A stretch of DNA of 56,036 bases. Source: Sphingobacterium deserti. Lineage in GTDB: Bacteria > Bacteroidota > Bacteroidia > Sphingobacteriales > Sphingobacteriaceae. Shown piece after piece: positions 19,043 to 25,695 of this stretch (position 1 is its first letter; the number at the start of each line of letters is the position of its first letter). The stretch is taken from assembly GCF_000757725.1 (NCBI RefSeq), contig NZ_JJMU01000049.1:1-56036 (forward strand), read 5' to 3'. Both the position numbers and the translations under genes were made by a program. The notes under the pieces were generated by a model. It was not told where the DNA came from. It saw only the letters and a program-made list of their open reading frames with translations, and searched no databases.

Positions 19043-19552
19043 TTATGGTTTGCTGCTTATTCTTATGGCATCACTCCTTATAAATCCAACTAGACCGTTA
19101 TCGGTCTGCACTTTTGCCCAGTTTCCAATATTAGAAATGCAGGTTAATTTTTGTTTTTGATAGATGGTTGTAATAATTGGAAAATCTACTGCAGGTCCCT
19201 TACGTAAATTTGCCTTTTCAACATTGATTTCCACTTTTTTTAAGTGGTAGTCTTGATGCTTAGATGTTTTTTCGTTGCTAGGATTAGATCGATTTTTGAC
19301 GGGTCTTGGTTTTTCCACAAGCTTAGTCGCTTTTTTCTGGTGCATAGTGTGGTCACACACGCCACATGATCCGCCGGCGTTACAGTGCGCGCATCTGCTG
19401 CAATTGCGGCAAACTGTGCAATTCGCCGAACCTGTGCACGTTCCCAATACGTGCAAGTTATCAATATCTATATAGGTAATAGCGGCTGTTTGGGAAAAGG
19501 CGAAATGCGTCGAAAGAGCATTTACTATGACAAGGCCAATAAATTTTAACAT
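19043..19552 (-). CDS. Secreted Cys-rich protein with SH3b domain
   Basis: This 169-residue protein has a signal peptide (cleaved near AFS-QTAA) and a remarkable stretch with eight Cys residues in 28 (a CxxC ladder with His, about residues 40-67) that should bind metal or form disulfides. A basic linker leads to a bacterial SH3 domain (VEKANLRKGPAVDFPII ... GLVGFIRSDAI). SH3b domains usually bind peptidoglycan or peptides. The ATG at 19,552 avoids overlap with the nuclease gene, which ends 10 bp upstream in the same direction, so the two form an operon. Confidence 0.85.
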   Translation of the reverse strand: MLKFIGLVIVNALSTHFAFSQTAAITYIDIDNLHVLGTCTGSANCTVCRNCSRCAHCNAGGSCGVCDHTMHQKKATKLVEKPRPVKNRSNPSNEKTSKHQDYHLKKVEINVEKANLRKGPAVDFPIITTIYQKQKLTCISNIGNWAKVQTDNGLVGFIRSDAIRISSKP

Positions 19553-19562
19553 AGTGAAATCG

Positions 19563-20135
19563 TTAATTGTTTGTTTTATTCCATAGCCCCAACTGCCTCT
19601 CTTTTGCATATCGCTGCGCGGCGACCAGACGTTCTACATGTTTGACATTAGGTTGGATGGTCATTAATACGGCATACCCATCTTTTACGATTTTCTCATT
19701 GATAAAGGTACCGTCCGACAGGTATGCATAGGCAAGTGTTCTCCCATATTGATCCAGCGGATTGAGATCCATTTCCAATTTCACCGACTTGTTCAATAGC
19801 AGTTTTGTAGCATATGCTGACGCCTCTTTCCCAAACGGTTGTTTTTTCTTCTTGAAGTAATTACGAGGCTCGGGTGCGTCAATGCCAATCAGTCTAACTT
19901 TAATACGTTCGCCCGCTGTATCTTCGCACCAAAAAGTGTCGCCATCGGAAACTTTCACTATTTTGTAGCTTTCAGCGGAGGTAACCTTTTCATTCACTAT
20001 TTTGTTGTTCGAAAACGCCATTCTATTATCCATTGATGTTTCTTTTTTTTGGTTGCATGCCATCAAAAAAACAAACAAAACGGGACCGAACAGATAGCCC
20101 CATTTTTCGTAGAATAGACTGTACTTGAATTTCAT
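19563..20135 (-). CDS. Lipoprotein thermonuclease (SNase-like)
   Basis: This 190-residue protein has a lipobox (FLMACN) and a staphylococcal-nuclease-like domain. The catalytic pattern is present: VSDGDTFW, KVRLIGIDAPEPR with the active-site Arg and Glu, and DQYGRTLAYAYL with the second Arg. It should sit on the cell envelope and cut DNA or RNA with Ca2+. It precedes the Cys-rich SH3 gene and is probably co-transcribed with it, which suggests nucleic-acid handling at the cell wall. Confidence 0.93.
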   Translation of the reverse strand: MKFKYSLFYEKWGYLFGPVLFVFLMACNQKKETSMDNRMAFSNNKIVNEKVTSAESYKIVKVSDGDTFWCEDTAGERIKVRLIGIDAPEPRNYFKKKKQPFGKEASAYATKLLLNKSVKLEMDLNPLDQYGRTLAYAYLSDGTFINEKIVKDGYAVLMTIQPNVKHVERLVAAQRYAKERQLGLWNKTNN

Positions 20136-20385
20136 TTGCTGTAATGGTTTGGTTGTAAATCTTTTTTGTTAATAGCTCTGACTTGTTAGGGTAACGTTCA
20201 TCGCAACGTGATTTGAGTGAAAAAGCGCTCAATACGTTCGTTACGAAGATTTACCATCTAGTTTTTTCCTTTCCCAGTTTTTTTGGCTTTTCCAAACCAA
20301 GCACACACATACTTTATATTATTATTTAGATGATAAATTAAGTTAATAATAAATACCAAAAATATGGTTAACAATCGCTGGTATT

Positions 20386-20430
20386 TTATGGTTTCCCGTA
20401 AATGGCGCTTGGCTAAAGCCACTACATTTG
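20386..20430 (+). promoter_or_regulatory. Palindromic operator plus -7 box, site 3
   Basis: TTATGG-TTTC-CCGTAA (20,386-20,401) differs by one base from the perfect palindrome of sites 1 and 2 and is followed after exactly 21 bp by TACATTTG (20,423-20,430), a TAnnTTTG -7 box. Transcription would start near 20,436 and lead into the HsdR-N-like gene 90 bp downstream. The shared spacing places this gene in the same candidate regulon as the 16-kb operon. Confidence 0.75.
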
Positions 20431-20527
20431 GCATGTCAGAAGATCATTTTACCTTTTCAGTATACGAAAAAGGGGATGAGAGAAGGCTATATAAAACAAG
20501 CATGTTAATTAATCGTAACAAACTATT

Positions 20528-21586
20528 ATGGATTTTAAAGATGAAATAAGGCAGTTCGCCAAACGCGTCGATCGCCTATTACCACAGATTAAAACGGAAG
20601 AAGCCACAAAAACATCCTTGGTGATGCCTTTTTTGAAGATATTAGGCTATGATGTTTTCGATCCATTTGAAGTTCATCCTGAATTTATCGCTGATATTGG
20701 GATTAAAAAAGGAGAGAAGGTGGACTATGCTATTTTGCGGGACGACAAACCAGTGATCCTGATTGAGTGTAAGCATTATGCGGATGGTTTAGACCCACAT
20801 AACTCCCAGCTCTTTCGATATTTTCACACCACAGAAGCGAAGTTTGGCTTATTGACCAATGGTGTGGAATATCGCTTTTATACCGATTTGGTGACGGCCA
20901 ACAAGATGGATGAAAAGCCGTTCTTCGAATTTAAAATTTCGGATATTAAAGACAATGAAATTGCCGAATTGCGCAAGTTTCATAAAACGGTTTTTGATCT
21001 GGATAGTATTTCTACGGCGGCCAGCGATTTAAAGTACGCAAATGAGCTTACGATCTTATTAAGTGCTGAAATGCATAGTCCCAGCGACGAATTTGTGCGT
21101 TATTTTACGAAACAAGTTTATCCCAGTGTCGTTACGGCTAAGATCTTAGAGCAATTCACGCCCTTAGTAAAACGTGTCTTTACACAGATTGTCAACGACC
21201 AAATTGCTGAACGCCTCAAAAGTGCACTAAAGAAGGAGACGGAAACGGAGGAAAATACTGTTGCGCCCCAACTTGAGCCAGAGTCGCTGATCGTCACCAC
21301 GCAAGAAGAAATCGACGGGTTTTTAATCGTTAAGTCTATTCTTCGTAAAGACTTGGAGATCGGACGAATCTTTATGCGTGACAACCAATCATATTGCGGA
21401 ATTTTACTAGACGATAATAATCGGAAGCCTATATGCCGATTTTACTTTACCCCAAACCGTCTACGCATCGGGCTTTTTGATAAAGACAAAAAAGAAACAA
21501 AGCATGATTTGGATCGGCTGGATGACGTCTACAACTATTCCGAGCAGATCTTGGAGACCGTGTTGAATTACGGGACAAGAGAATAG
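20528..21586 (+). CDS. HsdR N-terminal-like nuclease domain protein
   Basis: The first 170 residues match the type I restriction enzyme R-subunit N-terminal domain (HSDR_N_2): TEEATKTSLVMPFLKILGYDVFDP, then KVDYAIL and LIECKHY, the PD-(D/E)xK nuclease core with Asp and Glu-x-Lys, and HNSQLFRYF. There is no helicase domain. The C-terminal 180 residues are an unrecognised domain that recurs in stand-alone proteins of this type. It lacks neighbouring hsdS or hsdM genes, so it is not part of a type I system here. Its promoter carries the palindromic operator shared with the large operon, so it may act on DNA under the same stimulus. Confidence 0.85.
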   Translation: MDFKDEIRQFAKRVDRLLPQIKTEEATKTSLVMPFLKILGYDVFDPFEVHPEFIADIGIKKGEKVDYAILRDDKPVILIECKHYADGLDPHNSQLFRYFHTTEAKFGLLTNGVEYRFYTDLVTANKMDEKPFFEFKISDIKDNEIAELRKFHKTVFDLDSISTAASDLKYANELTILLSAEMHSPSDEFVRYFTKQVYPSVVTAKILEQFTPLVKRVFTQIVNDQIAERLKSALKKETETEENTVAPQLEPESLIVTTQEEIDGFLIVKSILRKDLEIGRIFMRDNQSYCGILLDDNNRKPICRFYFTPNRLRIGLFDKDKKETKHDLDRLDDVYNYSEQILETVLNYGTRE

Positions 21587-21754
21587 ATCGATAACAAAGT
21601 TTTCTTATTAAGGCTAAAAGTCGCTGGACGTTCTAGATGGAGCAAGTTCCCCTACAATACAGTAACACATCTTCTGGAATGGACAGCGGCTTGAATCTTA
21701 ATTCTTCACAATGTAATATGCCCTCATGGATTAGCCTTTCACGTAAAATTTTGT

Positions 21755-21780
21755 ACTCCTGAGGCGTTTGCTTCAGGAGT
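21755..21780. terminator. Hairpin, possible terminator
   Basis: ACTCCTGA pairs with TCAGGAGT over 8 bp around a 10-base loop, followed on the plus strand by TTGTGTAT rather than a clean T run. It lies between the convergent nuclease and Vsr-like genes and may end either. Confidence 0.5.
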
Positions 21781-21826
21781 TTGTGTATAAGGGGGAGTGA
21801 TGAGTTGTGTCAAAAAAGTTTACATT

Positions 21827-22309
21827 TTACCGCCACAGGCGTCTTGTTTCCAAAAATAGCTCGATCTGATTGACAACTACAGGCAGCCTTTTCAATACGT
21901 CTTGCGACCAAAAGCGGAAAACAGTGTAACCCATGTCGCGCAATACGCGATTTACCCGCTCATCCTTTTGCATGTTACGCTCAATCTTCGGAATCCAAAA
22001 TAGGCGGTTTGTTTTGATGCGGTCTTTATTGTGTTTCCAATCGAAGCCGTGCCAAAATTCGCCGTCTACAAAGATGGCGAGCTTGTATTTCTTGATCAAG
22101 ATATCAGGGCGGCCGGGCAGGGATTTGTCGTGCAATCTAAAGCGAATGTTTTTCGCCCATAGTGCTTTGCGCAGCATAATCTCGGGTTTCGAGTTTTTTC
22201 CCTTTATTCCTGCCATCATGCGGCTACGCTGCTTGCTCGTGTAAAAGCCGGCAGATTCTTCGAATCGCGGAACTTTTATGATGTCTTGCTTGTCTTCGTA
22301 GCTTTTCAT
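21827..22309 (-). CDS. vsr: Very-short-patch-repair (Vsr-like) endonuclease
   Basis: This 160-residue protein of the Vsr family has MMAGIKGKNSKPEIMLRKAL, GRPDILIKKYKLAIFVDGEFWHG with the catalytic Asp and His, and the C-terminal MGYTVFRFWSQDVL. Vsr enzymes nick beside T:G mismatches that arise when 5-methylcytosine deaminates, so its place next to a C5 methyltransferase makes sense. The zinc-ligand Cys residues of E. coli Vsr (in the CFWH region and later) are replaced here by Glu, Trp and Ser, so the structural zinc site is probably absent. It could also be a restriction nuclease of the same fold. Confidence 0.88.
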   Translation of the reverse strand: MKSYEDKQDIIKVPRFEESAGFYTSKQRSRMMAGIKGKNSKPEIMLRKALWAKNIRFRLHDKSLPGRPDILIKKYKLAIFVDGEFWHGFDWKHNKDRIKTNRLFWIPKIERNMQKDERVNRVLRDMGYTVFRFWSQDVLKRLPVVVNQIELFLETRRLWR

Positions 22310-22369
22310 GTCGCTAAATAGATCGTTTTGTCTATATGACGGCCGGAGGGGTGGAAAGGTTTTATGTAA

Positions 22370-22483
22370 GACGGTGTTGATTTATGGCAATTAGTAAAGC
22401 AGTTTAATTTGCCATCTGACAAACGATTTGTCGATATTCCCGAAGCAGTGATAGATGACGTGATTATCTCAAACGTTTTCTGA
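22370..22483 (+). pseudogene. Possible C-terminal gene remnant
   Basis: An open 37-codon stretch reads like a real protein end (DLWQLVKQFNLPSDKRF then VDIPEAVIDDVIISNVF and stop). It has no start codon and is preceded directly by a stop. It could be debris from a gene lost when the methylase-Vsr block inserted or was rearranged. The family is not recognised and chance cannot be excluded. Confidence 0.3.
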
Positions 22484-22492
22484 ATACACAAA

Positions 22493-22520
22493 AGGTAGCC
22501 CAACGTTTGCAAGGCTACCT
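22493..22520. terminator. Terminator after the methyltransferase gene
   Basis: AGGTAGCC pairs with GGCTACCT over 8 bp. On the minus strand it is followed by TTTTGTGT, ending the methyltransferase gene; on the plus strand a CTTTTT tract follows. Confidence 0.75.
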
Positions 22521-22529
22521 CTTTTTATC

Positions 22530-23777
22530 TTACGCCTGTTTCTTCAGTAAAATTAAATTTTCCATTTGATTAAGCGCCCTAACTATTTCTTTGCCCATTG
22601 CACGCGCAAGATTAACAGGCACGGCATTCCCTATTTGCTTATATTGTGCCGATACCGGACCTTGAAAGATCCAATCGTCAGGGAATGTCTGTATGCGTGC
22701 ATATTCACGCACGGTAAAGGGTCTTGTTTCATCGGGGTGACAGCGCTCCGTTTGCTTCTGCGCTGGACTGCAGGTCAGCGTAAGGCAGGGTTCATCCCAG
22801 CTGATACGTCGCGCCATACCCGTCTTTCCACCGCCCAGAAAAAAGCTCTTTTGCATGTATTCTTGTTGTAGGTCAATTGGCAGATCGCGCCAATAGCCTC
22901 CCGGAGGGATTAGGTCCAAAAACATCTTCTTTTTCTCGGGATAATGTGTCCCTGCCGATGCAGGTACATCGCTGTCAAACAGTTCTCCCTTTTTTAGGGC
23001 ATCCCGCAAGGTGAAAATCGTTTTCGATGGCGTAGGGTATTTAAAGGTAATGTCCAGATCTTTGCGTATTCCCACCAAGATCAGGCGTTCCCGTTTCTGC
23101 GGCACCTCATAGTATATCGCTTTCAGCACCCTTGGTTCCAGCACCTTATAGCCTATTTCATCCAATATAGAAATCATCCCCTGCAAGGTTTTTCCGCCAT
23201 CGTGGTTAAGCAGGCCGCGCACATTCTCACCAATGCATATCGCAGGTTGTGTTTCCTGCACGGCACGTGCAAATTCGTAAAATAAAGTTCCCCGCGCGTC
23301 TTGAAGACCCAGTTTCTTTCCTGCGTAGCTAAAGGCTTGACAAGGAAAGCCTCCTGTTACCACGTCCACTTCGCCCTTGTATTTCTCAAAAGAAATGTTT
23401 TTGATATCATCTTCTATAACCTCCCAGTGCGGTCTATTCTTGCGCAAGGTCTCCGCTGCCCAATGGTCAATTTCATTGAGAGCAACACATTTCAATCCTG
23501 CTTTCTCCAGGCCAATGGCCAAGCCCCCCGCTCCCGCGAACAGCTCTAATACACGGTATGGGCGGTCAGGGATAATCTCATTTAAACTTAATTCTTTGTT
23601 ATCTGTCGTCATCTGTACGTTTTCAAATAGGGCTAACTGTTCTTTTTTGTAAACCCTGTAATTGCTGATCGGTTCACGCATGGCCTGCAACTTTCCTTCC
23701 CTGTCCCAGCGGCGTAGCGTTTCGGTACTTTTACCTATCTTTTCAGCAAACTCTGCAATACTTAAATATGCTTTCAT
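22530..23777 (-). CDS. DNA (cytosine-5) methyltransferase with N-terminal MerR-like HTH
   Basis: This 415-residue protein starts with a MerR-like helix-turn-helix (LSIAEFAEKIGKSTETLRRWDREGK). The C5 methylase motifs follow: I (ELFAGAGGLAIGLEKAG), IV with the catalytic Cys (GGFPCQAFSYAG), VI (ENVRGLL), VIII (QKRERLILVGIR) and X (IGNAVPVNLARAM). It is the modification partner of the divergent Eco47II-family enzyme, for which a GGNCC site is predicted. The ATG at 23,777 begins the HTH; an upstream start at 23,834 adds 19 residues without homology. The HTH may let the protein repress the shared promoter region, as control proteins do in other restriction systems; this is inference. Confidence 0.93.
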   Translation of the reverse strand: MKAYLSIAEFAEKIGKSTETLRRWDREGKLQAMREPISNYRVYKKEQLALFENVQMTTDNKELSLNEIIPDRPYRVLELFAGAGGLAIGLEKAGLKCVALNEIDHWAAETLRKNRPHWEVIEDDIKNISFEKYKGEVDVVTGGFPCQAFSYAGKKLGLQDARGTLFYEFARAVQETQPAICIGENVRGLLNHDGGKTLQGMISILDEIGYKVLEPRVLKAIYYEVPQKRERLILVGIRKDLDITFKYPTPSKTIFTLRDALKKGELFDSDVPASAGTHYPEKKKMFLDLIPPGGYWRDLPIDLQQEYMQKSFFLGGGKTGMARRISWDEPCLTLTCSPAQKQTERCHPDETRPFTVREYARIQTFPDDWIFQGPVSAQYKQIGNAVPVNLARAMGKEIVRALNQMENLILLKKQA

Positions 23778-23971
23778 TACTAAAGTTTTATGGGTTAAAG
23801 GTTTGTTATTATAAAGAATAACCACATGGGACAACCTTATACATGGTTACAAATATAGAATAAAAAACATTGCTAATAAAATTAGTTTTCCACATTTTTT
23901 CGTTATTAACATCTATACGAGACGCGTTATTTCAATTATTTTTTATATAATTGACCTACAAAGTTATTTTT

Positions 23972-24682
23972 ATGCCATATTTATATTGGATCAATGATGA
24001 ATCACTTATTTTAGCAACACAGGGCCTGCTTGAAAAAGCAGTTGCCATCAAAGACCAAGCTGAAAAGAATATGAATAAAAATGTATTAGACCCATTTTCC
24101 TCGCTGTTTCAAATGGGCGGCTTTGGTTTAAATTATGAGGAGTGGCGCATCAGTGAGATTACGCGTCAGACGCAGAAATCTCTGCAAAACCATGTCGGCG
24201 ATTTTCACCAAAATATTTTAGGCTCTGTTGCAGGCTGGGAAAATAAACGTACCGGAAATGTAATTGATCTGGTGAATGCTGATCGGAAAATAGTGGCAGA
24301 GGTTAAGAATAAACATAATACGGTAAAAGGTTCTGATTTAGTCGGTCTATATGATACCCTTGGAAACGCCGTAAATCAAAAGGTTAGCGTTTACAATGGG
24401 TATACATCTTACTACGTTACCATTATACCTAGCAAAGCTGTGCGTATAAATAAACCCTTTACACCATCAGATAATAAAAAAGGCCAGAAGCGTGCCGCTG
24501 ACGAAAATATACGTGTTATCGATGGAGCGTCCTTTTACGAACTTGTTACGGGGGATCTTAATGCACTACGAGACCTATTTAGTGTCATGCCTCAAGTGAT
24601 TGCCGATATCACAGGTAAAAAGTTCGCTGATGGAGAAGTAGGCTTATTAACTTCTTTGTTTAATGGTGCTTATGGCGAGTAG
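23972..24682 (+). CDS. Eco47II-family type II restriction endonuclease
   Basis: This 236-residue protein closely resembles the Eco47II family, which cuts GGNCC. The conserved segments are NVLDPFSSLFQMGG, QTQKSLQNHVGDFHQNILG, the nuclease core KIVAEVKNKHNTVKG (Glu-x-Lys), YTSYYVTIIPSKA and VIDGASFYELVTG. The ATG at 23,972 was chosen over a TTG at 23,951. It is divergent from the methyltransferase across a 194-bp AT-rich gap. Its TAG stop is followed in the same frame by the tail of a different restriction enzyme (next entry), which suggests replacement of an older endonuclease. Confidence 0.93.
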   Translation: MPYLYWINDESLILATQGLLEKAVAIKDQAEKNMNKNVLDPFSSLFQMGGFGLNYEEWRISEITRQTQKSLQNHVGDFHQNILGSVAGWENKRTGNVIDLVNADRKIVAEVKNKHNTVKGSDLVGLYDTLGNAVNQKVSVYNGYTSYYVTIIPSKAVRINKPFTPSDNKKGQKRAADENIRVIDGASFYELVTGDLNALRDLFSVMPQVIADITGKKFADGEVGLLTSLFNGAYGE

Positions 24683-24880
24683 TATTTAGATGCCCACCGT
24701 ATCAACAGCAAACATCTTTTTACGCTCCAACAGGGCATTTCCCGCAATCAACTGGAAGAAAAGTACCGATGCAACGTAACTTTGGTCGTCCCGCAATCTT
24801 ATCTCAGTAGTTTTCCTAAAGAATTTCGGGAACGTATCTTAACCTTGCAAAACTTTATTGATCTGATCCGACAGAACTAA
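24683..24880 (+). pseudogene. Remnant: C-terminus of an EcoRII-like restriction endonuclease
   Basis: Directly after the TAG of the Eco47II-family gene, in the same frame, 65 codons run to a TAA. The product (NSKHLFTLQQGISRNQLEE, then VTLVVPQSYLSSFP and ERILTLQNFIDLIRQ) resembles the C-terminal end of EcoRII-type restriction enzymes as I remember them (a strand ending in LVVP, then a short helix with SFI or NFI). It has no start codon. The likely history is that the current endonuclease gene recombined into an older restriction locus and left this tail. Confidence 0.6.
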
Positions 24881-25420
24881 TGATAAATGATTTGTCCGTT
24901 CTAATTGCAAAACATCTTTCGGTAGTTTTACCAAGTTTAAATTATTCCGCGGCAATATATTTGAATTATTAGCTTGATTGATGGAGACAATTTGAGGCTA
25001 GTTTTGAAACGCTTGTTGTAGTGCACATCTTTTCTCTGTCATGGTTTAATAGTCAATAGCATTCTAAATATAGAAGATATTTCAGTTATCTAACTGATTG
25101 CGCAATCTTTCTGTTTTCTATTTTAGCATATCATAAAAAAAGTTATATTTTCAGGGTAAATCAAGGGCATTATTGATGCTGAAAATTATCGACTTCAGGT
25201 AGATCGCATAGAAAGGCACTGTGATGCTCGTCCATCTTGATTAAGGATAGCTTCAACATCCTAGGGATCTCGCGTGTAAATACATGTTAACTTAGGTTAA
25301 CCTGTTTTGTCTTTGGGAAACAGAAGGAGGCCAATCTATTAAAAAGGTTTTTTGCACAAGGTGGTGAAATTATCACTTTTTTATTTTTGTTTTAGGTGTT
25401 AGATTTAATTATTGTTTATA
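24881..25420. other. Gene-free AT-rich stretch
   Basis: No supported gene. On the minus strand a start-like MTEKRCALQQAFQN reading near 25,000-25,041 stops after 14 codons and may be the beginning of a lost gene. A small TTAAC/GGTTAA repeat lies near 25,287. No promoter or terminator is convincing. The region looks like decayed sequence between the restriction system and the helicase. Confidence 0.4.
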
Positions 25421-25655
25421 TTGGAGATATTTAAGAAACCAAGACGTAAAAACAAGGTATGGAGTCTAGACGAAGAATTTCCTCTTTTTTCTGATCTTAT
25501 AAAAATGTGAGGATCCTTCCGATTGGGCGAGAGATATGTATGGAGTTAAAGTTGTATTTGTTGACCTCATTATTTGCACGTAAGATGATGGAAAATCTAC
25601 AAATTGCTTAATTCCAAGGGAAAATACGCATTCTCAGACCCAAAAGCATTTTGAA
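25421..25655 (+). pseudogene. Possible decayed small gene before the helicase
   Basis: Three protein-like pieces follow one another in two frames: KKPRRKNKVWSLDEEFPLF (25,421-25,510), DPSDWARDMYGVKVVFVDL (from 25,512, shifted by one) and WKIYKLLNSKGKYAFSDPK (from 25,589, back in the first frame). This suggests a small gene broken by frameshifts just upstream of the helicase. Each piece is short, so chance remains possible. Confidence 0.35.
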
Positions 25656-25695
25656 TGGAGTGGGAACTCAAATTATCGAATTGTAAATCAATCTC

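Noticed and set aside
20364..20549. A 61-codon plus-strand frame before the HsdR-N-like gene
   Set aside because: Its start lies upstream of the proposed promoter (site 3), it overlaps the operator and the next gene, and its product has no recognisable feature.
22306..22512. A 68-codon minus-strand frame between the Vsr-like and methyltransferase genes
   Set aside because: It runs through the terminator and opposite to the better protein-like frame; no domain.
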